In this document: one piece after another, positions 10,401 through 17,986 of the stretch | How the letters are laid out: the number at the start of each line of letters is the position of its first letter | Position numbering within the stretch: the stretch's first letter is position 1 | Assembly: GCA_016791105.1 (NCBI GenBank) | Contig: JAEUNM010000023.1 | Coordinates: forward strand, 1-32,979 | Direction of reading: 5' to 3' | Source: Rhodocyclaceae bacterium | Lineage (GTDB): Bacteria > Pseudomonadota > Gammaproteobacteria > Burkholderiales > Rhodocyclaceae | DNA length: 32,979 nt | The notes under the pieces: generated by a model | Databases searched by the model: none | What the model saw: the letters and a program-made list of their open reading frames with translations, nothing else | What the model was told of the DNA's origin: nothing | Made by a program: the position numbers and the translations under genes

Positions 10401-11768
10401 GTCGGTCATATCCTTCTTTGGCGTCTCGAACCTCTCTGCCTCGTATTGCGCTCGCAACCAGCTCTCAATGGCCACCAGCGACATTCTGGGAAGTTCGATC
10501 CAAGCGGCGGAGTCAATGAAGCGATTGAAGTGGGAGGGAAGTTGCTGCTCCGAGACCTTCTGGGTTCCTATGACAAGCGTGACATTGTCCGGAACCGGCA
10601 GCAGGGCCGTGAAGAGGCTGTCCAGCGGACGCTTGTCTCGATCGTTTTCGCGCCAGACATGATCCAACCCATCGATCACGACGAGGAATCGCTTGCCTTC
10701 GTTGTGATATCCGCGGGCGCAGGCTTCGATCCAGGCGCGCAAGTGCTCTGCGCGATCCGAAAGGCCTCCAACGTGAGAGAAGTGTTGCGCTTCCATCTGC
10801 GCAATGAGCGAGTTCGCGACGCTGGCTAGCGTGAAGCGATCGGATCTATCCCCTAGATCCAGGAAGTAGTGGTGGCGAATGAAGGGCACTTCGCGTTGTT
10901 CGAGTTCCCTGCACACGTAGCTTAGAAAGGTGCTCTTGCCCTGGCCTGGAGACCCCCAAAGGACGACCGCGCTTGAGCTTCCCAGCGAGCGGAGGAACTC
11001 GGAGGCAAACTCGGCATCAGGCGGCTGATACCCGTCTGGCACCCGAAATGACTGCTCGAGGGGTCTCGGCCGCCGAACGTTGAGAGTGCCCCGCACTAGG
11101 TCGAGCGAGATTTGTCCTCGAGGAGGCGGAAAGTTGCATCGGACAGCCCAGTCGATGGCCTCTCGGAACAATGAGAGCCAACCGGAGCGATCGGTGTGGC
11201 GCGGGACGAAGCGGTCGACAAGGGTTCTTTCAAGTGCTTGCGCCCCTTGGTAGCTGTGACAAAACTCGAAGCGGTTGAAGAACGCCTCAGCTCTGTCGAC
11301 GCTACCGAGCTGCCGCAGAAGTTCGGTTCGAACGGTCGGATCGACGCTGTTCAGGTTCACCCGTCGGGAAGCCGCATCAACCGACGCGTCGAAGTCACGG
11401 CTCGGGATCCGGTTGGTGATGAGAGCAGCTGTATGAACGCGTTCCAAGCCGACGCCGAACAGGGAGTCGCACCACTTCTGAAGAAGAGAGCGACCTGCAG
11501 GCCTATGAGCGAGAAGCCAGTTCCACGTCAACGTGTTATTGCGGTCGTTCGCGTCAACGGTGAACTTTACCTGGAAGAGAACGAACGTCGTGTCCCGGCG
11601 CTGGGCCACGACATCGTCAAGCCCCTGAGGAACTTCGTCGTGGTCTGCTTCGAATTGAACCCATTCGTACAGGGCTGGGTTGTCCAGCCAGTCGCACAGT
11701 AGATTCAGCCCCACAAGGTTCTGGTACACGTACCCGCTCAGCGGGATGGCGGAGCGCTTGATATTCAT
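7404..11768 (-). CDS. STAND/NACHT-type ATPase with N-terminal PD-(D/E)XK nuclease (Avs-like defence protein)
   Basis: A 1454-residue protein. The first 200 residues resemble Cap4/DUF4297-type dsDNA nucleases: SGYVYQNLVGLNLLCDWL, then a Glu near 40, GLDDVV near 49-54 and FQVK (65-68), which fit the E, D and QxK positions of a PD-(D/E)XK site. An ATPase follows, with Walker A GSPGQGKST (272-280), Walker B FLVVIDGLDH (361-370) and a sensor-like strand TLVIGTQ near 400. The remaining roughly 1000 residues look like alpha-helical repeats, usual for the sensing part of antiviral STAND proteins. The start at 11768 is chosen because the nuclease fold begins right there; upstream in-frame codons overlap the DUF2442 gene and do not look like protein. 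There is no recognisable Shine-Dalgarno sequence. Such proteins detect a phage component, oligomerise and cut DNA (family knowledge). The exact family is uncertain. Confidence 0.85.
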   Translation of the reverse strand: MNIKRSAIPLSGYVYQNLVGLNLLCDWLDNPALYEWVQFEADHDEVPQGLDDVVAQRRDTTFVLFQVKFTVDANDRNNTLTWNWLLAHRPAGRSLLQKWCDSLFGVGLERVHTAALITNRIPSRDFDASVDAASRRVNLNSVDPTVRTELLRQLGSVDRAEAFFNRFEFCHSYQGAQALERTLVDRFVPRHTDRSGWLSLFREAIDWAVRCNFPPPRGQISLDLVRGTLNVRRPRPLEQSFRVPDGYQPPDAEFASEFLRSLGSSSAVVLWGSPGQGKSTFLSYVCRELEQREVPFIRHHYFLDLGDRSDRFTLASVANSLIAQMEAQHFSHVGGLSDRAEHLRAWIEACARGYHNEGKRFLVVIDGLDHVWRENDRDKRPLDSLFTALLPVPDNVTLVIGTQKVSEQQLPSHFNRFIDSAAWIELPRMSLVAIESWLRAQYEAERFETPKKDMTDANSLVTLAIAFQRVTGSHPLVLTYCFEALARQHRVLEPSVMDSNTWAPDGDIKKYYTMLWQRLPLTAKDALHLLADAGFIWPALGLESCLRTGAGDLSPAIGHLLHNTEAGQVAFHGSLYAFVRDDLEHDERIRILLPNVVEWLRTQAPAFHRWGWLWLYEARTGDSRNLLEAPDRNWAIESLASAYPQDQIEAILTAGEQIAFENANFAKAIQLRWLKARLHNGPEFQLDDYDSLHECALQLTEDEYPLKTLAAGLQTASVNRLHLLGRQYLLAGRTTDATECMEMMRRRINDRIRVRAYDHGALKSAIENFLELAAGTRQYKPDRILAITRDLGGADATELTKLFLRELAKGADLAPLMEFVCQPMLLGQRRELELACLRLAGALRAKLHEWPEFARFSKHPMSWCWRLFYQGGSLKPRDFNEYDASLDVDRHAEIPREAAQRFLHRLFFSTVARCMSQRGAPVTESTPHYKNRPWFSTAAQQIMVLANSVGSLLARRETPAFALPFRLLDAVKVPESYEAMTDYIPFRNALTTISGDLFLLTSLRSALTKVPSSEWARANSSNHFESSDWCNRYAGTGLDLLDRDLIGEGIGRRQREIATAVSPFNDRMADYLELCQLATRSGLHARASELLRRSMACVVSYGWRKDPTIGFVIDSVEAISSRDRAFATDMLRRLIPIVVRIDDMTEDAGARPSDLTRLIITLAPETFAAYYNHWLLTSKWYTADLVFAELLAKESLDDPAMSLVTSAVWDSHAIGSLRKRADEGDGFAAAIIVANEERLGLPSEHLGEARQERNSSPDDDPNIDVSGYSPSTVESLLQELRSRNAYVAERRVVRKWFQYWLAQRCGMELLRSLEPYLSEKSVPTGIADVLDLAFEASLQLEGKGRAYRWLVAAQVHRRGWDEYYDKADVLRRFSTFACHYKAKWRQFISETTKSMENGRGSSLSIPHHRLVHFLLAVDEAAMAKTVVEAMVSTTIEDFAEQPLVNPAWLGSATP

Positions 11769-11824
11769 AAAGCAAAAAAATGGGTCGAAGAAGGAGGTGT
11801 CGAAAAAGGAGCTAAAAGGGGGAG

Positions 11825-12142
11825 CTAACGGACAGACCGCAGTTGTTTGGACCTTACTTCTTCGTAAGCCCACAATGGGTCGAGATCGGCGCCGTTTGGC
11901 CAGGCGATTGCACCGAGGTCCAACCTTGCTTGTGCAAAAAAATCCGCGCTTGCGAGCGGGGCAAAGATGCCCGGATCGGTTGCGCCAAGAATCCGGGAGC
12001 AATCGATGATGCCGGATATACCGTATTGAAATGTCACCGCGATCTGGTACGCCGGCATTACCGAAATCGCCTTGAGCCGCCACGACGCGCCGAGGCTTAT
12101 TCCAGCGGCGGAATTTTCCGTGGGTGCTGTTTGTTCTGACAT
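11825..12142 (-). CDS. DUF2442 domain protein
   Basis: A 105-residue protein with the DUF2442 pattern: WRLKAISVMPAYQIAVTFQY, then IFAPLASADFFAQARLD and the hallmark AWPNGADLDPLWAYEE at the C-terminus. The start at 12142 (MSEQTAP) is preferred to 12187, because it reduces the overlap with the preceding DUF4160 gene to 46 bases, a layout common for this pair. DUF2442 and DUF4160 genes are frequent neighbours and are often suspected to be toxin-antitoxin-like, but no function is proven. It lies 56 bases upstream of the STAND ATPase gene on the same strand, so it may be co-transcribed with it. Confidence 0.85.
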   Translation of the reverse strand: MSEQTAPTENSAAGISLGASWRLKAISVMPAYQIAVTFQYGISGIIDCSRILGATDPGIFAPLASADFFAQARLDLGAIAWPNGADLDPLWAYEEVRSKQLRSVR

Positions 12143-12356
12143 AGCTCCCAATCCTCCATCAATTCCTTGCGGTGCTCGATTGCCCATTCGACTGTCAAAG
12201 CCAGTGCCCGTCGTGGCAATTTGCCGCCGATTATCTCCAATGTTCGAATGTCGATCAGCGCCTCATGTTCGCCATAGAGGGCGTGAAAATGCGGCGGGGC
12301 GTGTCCCCGCCAGTGCGCCTGGGTTACGATTCGAAATCCGGGCAGACTCTCGGCAT
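12097..12356 (-). pseudogene. DUF4160 domain protein, frameshifted near the N-terminus
   Basis: The ATG at 12356 opens MPRVCPDFES and then hits a stop. Shifting frame at the CCC/GG run near 12338-12342 (one base missing) gives MPRVCPGFRIVTQAHWRGHA, then PPHFHALYGEHEALIDI, and on to ELCQNKQHPRKIPPLE. This is a full DUF4160 protein of 86 residues, and the 20 residues before PPHFH match the usual spacing in the family. Downstream of the shift the frame is intact to the TAA at 12097. An alternative is initiation at a CTG just after the shift, giving a slightly shorter N-terminus. It may be a real pseudogene or a sequencing indel. Confidence 0.75.
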
Positions 12357-12357
12357 G

Positions 12358-13044
12358 CCAGCCTCAGCGAATGATGGTGCCGTGGATTCTAGCTGCTCGA
12401 TCGGCGTTTTGGGATTTCCGCGTACCAGGAGTGTTGGTGGTCGGTGGATCCCCGGAGAAAATGGCGACCAGAGTTTCAGCCGGGGGACGCCGGTCCCGAA
12501 AATTGGTGGAAAAATCCTTCCGACGTTCAGTCTGTTACGGTACTAAAAGGGGATCGCCCAATGCCATGACCTTAGGACAAGGTTGATGTGTTCCGGCGCA
12601 GAATTGCGTGCGTGCATGCAGATGGCTGAATTGATTGCATTTGGAATTCCACCGACTAAATTCCACTTGCCTCGGTGGCACGGGCCGCCCGGGCGCGGGT
12701 ACCGCCGCCGGGGAGAAAAGCGCGCGCGAGATAGCCGCGTCCCCGGTACGGTTGGCTATTCCACGCCACGCACTGGAGCCCAAATCAAGGCCTTGCTAAC
12801 TGGTCCCCCCGGGCGCACGCTTCTTATGACTCGGCCAGGAGACGCGTAGGCGTGTCAACCTGGTACCGGCCTTGATCTGGTCACCGGTGTCGGATGCTCG
12901 CTTGGGCGCGGCAGGCGCGAGGTCCGTGCGGGTGCGACGCCTCGCGGGGCAGGTTGGTGCCGCGCCGGACAGAGCGTGTTACAGTGAGCAGGAAGCCGCG
13001 CGTAGCCCCGCGCCCAGCCCAACCTGCCGCCCGGTCCTGTTTCC
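12358..13044. other. Intergenic tract without supported genes
   Basis: About 690 bases between the defence cassette and the small HMA-like gene. Open frames here are short and lack recognisable domains or good ribosome binding sites. On the minus strand a TAGAAT about 35 bases upstream of the DUF4160 start could be a -10 element for the cassette, but no good -35 accompanies it. From 12670 the sequence becomes very GC-rich and patchy. I see no RNA gene or insertion sequence that I could defend. Confidence 0.5.
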
Positions 13045-13248
13045 ATGCCCACAACGGAATTCCACATCGAAGGTATGCGCAGCGATGACGACCTGCGCAA
13101 CGTCATGAACGCCATCCAGGATTTGCCCTGCATATCACATTCCGAAGTGAATCTGGCCGACGGACGGGCGGTGGTTGAACACACCAGCATGCTGTCGGAA
13201 GGCGAAATTCGCGCGGCGGTCGAGGATGCCGGCTACACCACTCGTTGA
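13045..13248 (+). CDS. Small HMA-fold-like protein lacking the metal-binding cysteines
   Basis: A 67-residue protein with the length and pattern of a heavy-metal-associated (copper chaperone-like) domain: TEFHIEGMRSDDDLRNVMNA, hydrophobic spacing through LPCISHSEVNLADGRAVVEH, and the ending IRAAVEDAGYTTR. In true HMA domains the loop reads GMxCxxC. Here the two cysteine positions are occupied by Ser and Asp (GMRSDDD), so copper binding by the usual site is not possible. No metal transporter is adjacent. It is a single gene with no clear operon partner. Resemblance to HMA is by motif only. Confidence 0.65.
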   Translation: MPTTEFHIEGMRSDDDLRNVMNAIQDLPCISHSEVNLADGRAVVEHTSMLSEGEIRAAVEDAGYTTR

Positions 13249-13573
13249 GCGCTGCAAGCGGTTGGGTCCGTCGGAAGCGGAAACCCGGAGTGGGAGTGAG
13301 GGATTTGGCGTCACCCACTGACTAAGCGCGTTTCGGAACAAGCTTGTGTCTGGAAGTTACCTTGTTTTGCTCTCCGATTGTCCCGCGCCATTTGATATCC
13401 GGATTCCCCTTGCAGACCTGTAGGTTGCGGTCCACGCGGCGAATTGCGCCGCACAACACTGACTATGGATTCGGCGGGATGCCGGATGGTGCCCCCCCCT
13501 GCGGGAATCGCTTCTGTGCGGGGGAGGCTCTGGGGTCGGACAAACCGGGTTGCGCGTAAGCAGGCGTGCCGAT
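13249..13573. other. Intergenic tract, no gene seen
   Basis: 325 bases between the HMA-like gene and the convergent cupin gene. Only short unsupported open frames are present, and no clear terminator stem with a T-run was found. Confidence 0.5.
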
Positions 13574-14049
13574 TCAGGCATCAGGCGCCGGATGTATGTC
13601 ATCTACCCAGCGCACTTCTTCCGGTTGTTCGGTGGCGGCAATGTCCAGATTGACCACCACCGGTATCTGCCCGCTGCGCACCAGCACGCAGGACAGGGGC
13701 TCGTCCGTGCTGGCATTGATTTCCTGGTGGGGAACGTAGGGCGGCACGTAAATGAAGTCGCCCGCACCCGCCTCGGCGGTGAATTCCAGCTTGTCGCCCC
13801 AACGCATGCGCGCGCGGCCGCTGACGACGTAAATGACGCTTTCGACCGGGCCGTGGTGATGCGCGCCGGTTTTTGCATTGGGGTGGATCACGACGGTGCC
13901 GGCCACAGTTTTTCGGCCCCGGCAGTTGCGTGCGTGATGGCGGCCGCGCGATTCATTCCCGGGGTTTGCGGTGTGTTGGGGTCGAGGTCAGAACTGCGCA
14001 CGACGCGCACGCCGTGCAAGCACCACTTCGATTCGGAAGTTGGATTCAT
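13574..14049 (-). pseudogene. Cupin domain protein, broken by a single-base deletion
   Basis: Reading from the ATG at 14049 gives 49 residues, ending with MNRAAAITHATAGAEKLW, after which the frame goes wrong. Adding one G to the GG at 13903-13904 restores AGTVVIHPNAKTGAHHHGPV and the rest of the cupin, to the stop at 13574. The restored protein has 158 residues and both cupin motifs: TGAHHHGPVESVIYVVSGRA (metal-binding His cluster) and GDFIYVPPYVPHQEINAS. The second part can also be opened by a GTG at 13906, but the fit of the upstream part to the same family shows that it was one gene. Whether the deletion is biological or an assembly error cannot be told here. The substrate is unknown. Confidence 0.8.
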
Positions 14050-14152
14050 GATGTCCTCACTCGCTTGGGCAAGCGCTTTCGCGCCGGCCTGGATAGCTGT
14101 GGATTGTCACCATCAACGAACAGATTCCGGACCGCAAGCGGATCGGCCGGCG

Positions 14153-14587
14153 CTACTTTTTCTTCGGCACGATATCCACGGCCCAAATTTCGGCAGCCTC
14201 GCTGTCGCTGGGATTGCGAAACCAATGCACGGTATCCGCGTTTTCGTACCACGCGTCGCCGGCGTGTACGGTGCGCCTGCTGTCGCCGCGGTACTCGATC
14301 AGCGTACCTTTGGTAACGCGTACGATGCCGGGCCGGCCCTTGTGCGGGTGAGGCTGGGTTGCGCCTCCCGGGGCAATTGCGATCAGCCGTGCGCGAAGTT
14401 CATAGTCGGATATGGCGCCGGGCAGTTCGTGCGGGGCGAAATCGACGCTGCCGACGGGATCGGAGGCGCCACTCAGGCCGACGGGTTTTTCCGGGGGCGT
14501 GTCGCCGGCCGCGCGGGCGGTAAAACTGCTCAGGGCGAGCACGAGCAGGAGCGGCGCATGGCATTGCGGCAGGATACGAGGAATCAT
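14153..14587 (-). CDS. Exported cupin domain protein
   Basis: A 144-residue protein with a clear N-terminal signal peptide (LLLVLALSSFTARA, cleavage near residue 26) followed by a single cupin domain. The metal-site motif appears as QPHPHKGRPGIVRVTKGTLI, and the second motif as GDAWYENADTVHWFRNPSDS, with AEIWAVDIVPKKK at the C-terminus. It should act in the periplasm. It lies about 100 bases upstream of the broken cytoplasmic cupin on the same strand and may form a pair with it. The enzyme activity, if any, is unknown. Confidence 0.8.
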   Translation of the reverse strand: MIPRILPQCHAPLLLVLALSSFTARAAGDTPPEKPVGLSGASDPVGSVDFAPHELPGAISDYELRARLIAIAPGGATQPHPHKGRPGIVRVTKGTLIEYRGDSRRTVHAGDAWYENADTVHWFRNPSDSEAAEIWAVDIVPKKK

Positions 14588-15039
14588 CGAATGCCTCCGG
14601 AATGAGCGGTTCTGTTTGGGCTGGGAATAGTCGGGCCAATCTGTAGCCTCCCCAGTCTAGTCTATCCGCCATCTCAGCGCGCACCTGGATGCCACTATTC
14701 AAGTGACCCAGGCGTGGGACGGGAATACAGGATGACCTTCGGCGCGCGTGGCTGGAGCAGCCCGTCCGAATGAGGATGGAGCAACGCGTCGCGGCTTCGG
14801 TCCGGTGCCGGCCGTACGCCTGCGTGGATATAAAAGAACAGATTAAGGGCGAAAATATAAATGCCCTGGTGCAACGGATATTCCTGATCATCCGATCAAC
14901 CTGTGCGCCGAAATCGGAATATTGCGTCGCTTGATGGCGGACTTTCCGGAGCGGTTCGGAGCAAATCAACTTCAGGCAGTGGTGCTTGCGCGAATCGGTC
15001 CCGGGGGGCCGGCTACGCAAGCGACCGAGGGCGTTTGTA
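14588..15039. other. Intergenic tract, no gene seen
   Basis: About 450 bases between the GDSL esterase 3' end and the start of the exported cupin gene. Open frames that cross it are not supported by composition or recognisable motifs. The AT-richer part around 14820-14880 could hold promoter elements for the minus-strand cupin genes, but I cannot assign boxes. Confidence 0.45.
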
Positions 15040-16128
15040 TCAGTTCTGACGAGGGGCGCCTCGGCGCACACCGCCGATGGCAAACAAACCGGCTGCGAGC
15101 AGCGCAAAGGAAGCCGGTTCCGGAATGGTCCCGCTCAGCGCCGCGACCATGCCTCGCTCGATCAAGGCGTGGGTTGCCGCAGATGGGTGTATGGTGTCCC
15201 AGAACACGTATGCGTCGGGCGTCGCACACACCGGGCCGCCGGGCACGAAGGTGAGGTCGTCGCCGGTATAGCAGGCGGCGTCGGCGTTGGTGAAACCGTA
15301 GGCGGCCGGGTTGGCGACGACTTCGTTGAACGCTGAATAGACATCGTACAGGTGCGCGGTACCAGGGCGCGTTTGTAGCAGCGACAGTAGCGCGTTGTTG
15401 AAGGTCATGGAAGCGTATTGCGAAAATATCCCTCCTGGCGCCAGACGCGGGGTGAGTACCAGGTCCGGCAGGTTGGCCACCAGGAATTCGTCGGCGCCCA
15501 TGAGCATTAGTGTGGCGATTGCCGAATTGATGTTGGTGATTGCGAGCGACACGGCGCTGTCTATGTCCTGCATCGCGGTCTGTTGCGCCGCGGCTACCGT
15601 TGCACCGCCGATCAGCGCGTTTTGATAACTGGTGACCGCGGCGCCGATCGCGTCCTGCATGTCGTTGGCACCGATCCAGACGACGTATAGCGCATTCGGA
15701 TCGGCCACGCCGCCGTGCTGGCTGGCGAAGGCGCCGACCTGCGAACTGAGACGGGCGAGGCTGTTGAGCGCCGGGATGGAGTGCCCGTAAGTGCGCGCTC
15801 CACCCCAGGCGTAGTTGTCACCGACGTTGCCGAGCAGCGAGCCCGGCAGCAAGGGCGTCTGGGGCGACGTGAACAAACCGCTTTCCGCGGCGAACCGGTC
15901 GGCCCAATTCGGGCCGTTGGTGAAACGGCCGTTGAAGTACGGAGCCGGCGGTACCGCACCGCCCGAAACCAGCTGCATATTGCCGGTATCCGACAGGCTG
16001 TCGCCGAACAGATAAAAATCCGAATACGGCGTTGCGAGGGCATGGTTGGCGCCAAATGCAAGGCCGGCGGAAAATACGAGGCTGGTAAGTCGGGGCAGGC
16101 GGCGGGTGATGTACGACATCAAGGACAT
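15040..16128 (-). CDS. Exported GDSL/SGNH esterase with PEP-CTERM anchor
   Basis: A 362-residue protein. The signal peptide covers roughly residues 1-32 (TSLVFSAGLAFGANHALA). The catalytic block I is FGDSLSDTGN with Ser44; GANDMQDAI provides the block with the Asn, and DTIHPSAATHALIE near 311-324 provides the Asp-x-x-His pair. The tail TIPEPASFALLAAGLFAIGG followed by VRRG is a PEP-CTERM sorting signal: PEP motif, hydrophobic helix, basic end. It is therefore predicted to be processed by an exosortase and displayed outside the cell; no exosortase is visible here. GGAG nine bases before the ATG at 16128 supports this start over the longer frame to 16281. Its likely role is hydrolysis of extracellular lipids or esters. 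Confidence 0.92.
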   Translation of the reverse strand: MSLMSYITRRLPRLTSLVFSAGLAFGANHALATPYSDFYLFGDSLSDTGNMQLVSGGAVPPAPYFNGRFTNGPNWADRFAAESGLFTSPQTPLLPGSLLGNVGDNYAWGGARTYGHSIPALNSLARLSSQVGAFASQHGGVADPNALYVVWIGANDMQDAIGAAVTSYQNALIGGATVAAAQQTAMQDIDSAVSLAITNINSAIATLMLMGADEFLVANLPDLVLTPRLAPGGIFSQYASMTFNNALLSLLQTRPGTAHLYDVYSAFNEVVANPAAYGFTNADAACYTGDDLTFVPGGPVCATPDAYVFWDTIHPSAATHALIERGMVAALSGTIPEPASFALLAAGLFAIGGVRRGAPRQN

Positions 16129-16800
16129 TGACTTAAGCTCCGTGGTTGTCTGCTTGGAGTATCCCGGTGCATGCGACGCCGGGCAAGCCGACGGAAAATG
16201 GGACGGCGCCATGCGTTGGGGGCGAAATGGAAGGATTGCGAGTCCTGGCTGATGCCAGACGCAGTTTAATGTTATCACCATTTTTCCGGATAACGCGAGC
16301 CGGCATCAGGCGGCCTGGCGTCGATACCTCACGTTATCGGAGCCGATGGGGCGGCAATGACGTACTTGGGGAAAACCGGTTCGGCGCCGAGAGTTCTGTC
16401 TTGCATCGGCATATGGCGCCGTATCGGCATTGCGCTGGCTAGATATTGAGGCGAAAAGCGACGATAAGCTGGCTGGTTTAAATTGTCGTTTCGCAGCCGG
16501 GAACGTGGGAAAACTCACCCCTTCGGGTTGGGCACTTGTGCGGACCCTTTGTGCAAAATGTCGGGCGCAAGGGAATCATGTCTTGTGTCCTATCCCGCCG
16601 CATGGGCAGGCGGATGCCCGGCGCGCGCCGCTAGTCTTATCGTTCCCGCAGCGGATTTTCTTTGGGCGAACCGATCGCGATGCCCGAAAAGGCGGCAAAA
16701 CGCTGCGGCGGTCATGCTGTACGCCTCGTTTCGGGACGCCCAGGCAGCGGAATACCGGTTGCCGTGCTGTTCCGGTCCGGCGTGCGCGTCAAGCGGCTTT
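16129..16800. other. Intergenic tract, no gene seen
   Basis: About 670 bases between the GDSL esterase start and the 3' end of the metal-dependent hydrolase gene. Forward frames that run through here continue as antisense of the hydrolase gene and show no domain. No RNA gene or repeat was recognised. Confidence 0.45.
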
Positions 16801-17691
16801 CTAAGTCCCTGCGGCCCTGTCAGGCCGATTCGACGCGCCGGGCGCACTGCCGAAGGCGGGATAGCGCACTTTCCAGGCCTCGATGAGATGGCGGTTGTCG
16901 TGATTCCAGGGATGGAACGAGGGCGAGTAGTAACTGAGGTACAAACGCCAGGGCACGATGCGGCGCAGCAGTTGCAGGGCCGTGCCGTGCCCCCTCTGCC
17001 CGGCTTGGCGCGCGGCGGCCGGGGCTGGCGCGGACGACTTGCGCGGCCGCATGTGCAGGGCGCCGATGCCGATTGCCGCACCCAGGCCGAGCGTGGTGAG
17101 GATCATCGCCCAACTGCGTACCAGGTAGGCCCACACGCCTTTGCCCGCAACGGATTCATAGACATCGAAACAGACGCCCTTGTGTTCCGTTTCTTCCACC
17201 GCGTGCCAGGCCCAGAGCTGGACAAATTCGGCGCGCCCGTTGCTGCCGAATTTTTCGAGGTCACCGAGCAAATGGTCGGCGAGCATGGCCGTAAAGTGTT
17301 CGAGCGCACAGGTGACCGCCAAGCGGAATTTTCGCGTCCCGAAGCGTCGCGCCGCGCCGAGAAAAAACCCGGCAATGCGGCCCACCTGCGCGGCCCCGGG
17401 ATGGCTGGCGCACAGGGCGCGATTGCAATGACCATGCTGGGCCATGTGCATGGCTTCCTGATACACGAAGCGGCGCAGGTCTTCACGCAGTTGCGGATCG
17501 ACGATTTGTCCCTGGTAGTGTTGTACGGACTCGATGAAGAAGCCTTCGCCGGCGGGAAACATGAGCGACAGCGTATTGGTGAGCAGTTCCGTTGCCGGCT
17601 CGTCGGGGATCCATCCGCTGCCGCGCGACGGATCGAATTGCAGGTCGACGCGGCGTGTAATGATTTCTGCGGAAGGGCGAAGGTGGTCCAA
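16801..17691 (-). CDS. Predicted metal-dependent hydrolase, ferritin-like (PF10118 type)
   Basis: A 296-residue protein of the family annotated as predicted metal-dependent hydrolase. Visible motifs are LMFPAGEGFFIESVQHYQGQ near residue 45, FVYQEAMHMAQHGH near 75 (an ExxH motif), LEHFTAMLADHLL near 130, and WAWHAVEETEHKGVCFDVYE near 165 (a second ExxH-type motif). This spacing of Glu and ExxH pairs suggests a four-helix diiron fold. A hydrophobic segment, SWAMILTTLGLGAAIGIGAL, follows and may anchor it to a membrane. The start is uncertain: the TTG at 17691 is the earliest reasonable codon after an in-frame stop. The substrate is unknown. It is transcribed divergently from the methyltransferase gene. 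Confidence 0.82.
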   Translation of the reverse strand: MDHLRPSAEIITRRVDLQFDPSRGSGWIPDEPATELLTNTLSLMFPAGEGFFIESVQHYQGQIVDPQLREDLRRFVYQEAMHMAQHGHCNRALCASHPGAAQVGRIAGFFLGAARRFGTRKFRLAVTCALEHFTAMLADHLLGDLEKFGSNGRAEFVQLWAWHAVEETEHKGVCFDVYESVAGKGVWAYLVRSWAMILTTLGLGAAIGIGALHMRPRKSSAPAPAAARQAGQRGHGTALQLLRRIVPWRLYLSYYSPSFHPWNHDNRHLIEAWKVRYPAFGSAPGASNRPDRAAGT

Positions 17692-17986
17692 GGGCAGTCC
17701 CGGCCAGGCGGCATTGAGGTGACGGGGCGGCGCCCTGCTTCAAGCGAGCGGGTGCCAGGGGAACGATGATCGGGTACTTACCCGCAAACTTTGCCTAGTT
17801 CGGCAACGCGTCGACAAATTTGAATTGCCGGGATTCCCCGCTTGCCGGGCATTTTCCGCGCTTCACTCGCTGCGCCAGCGGGTGGCGTGCGCGCAGCCCG
17901 GCAAGCGGAACGCAAATTGGGCGACGGGCAATGGCGGTATTATATCCGCGCCTTGATGCGCCGCAGCAGGAAACCCGCAGCCGACC

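Noticed and set aside
11769..12083. N-terminal extension of the STAND ATPase by 105 residues
   Set aside because: The extension overlaps the DUF2442 gene in another frame and looks non-protein-like; the nuclease fold begins at the ATG at 11768.
12400..12560. Possible insertion-sequence end near the defence cassette
   Set aside because: The sequence has a transposon-end feel, but I found no transposase fragment or inverted repeat to support it.
13550..14605. 351-residue plus-strand frame over the two cupin genes
   Set aside because: The minus strand encodes two cupins with clear motifs; the forward translation shows none.
16483..17769. 428-residue plus-strand frame over the metal-dependent hydrolase
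   Set aside because: The opposite strand has the conserved ExxH motifs; the forward frame starts in non-coding sequence and has no domain.
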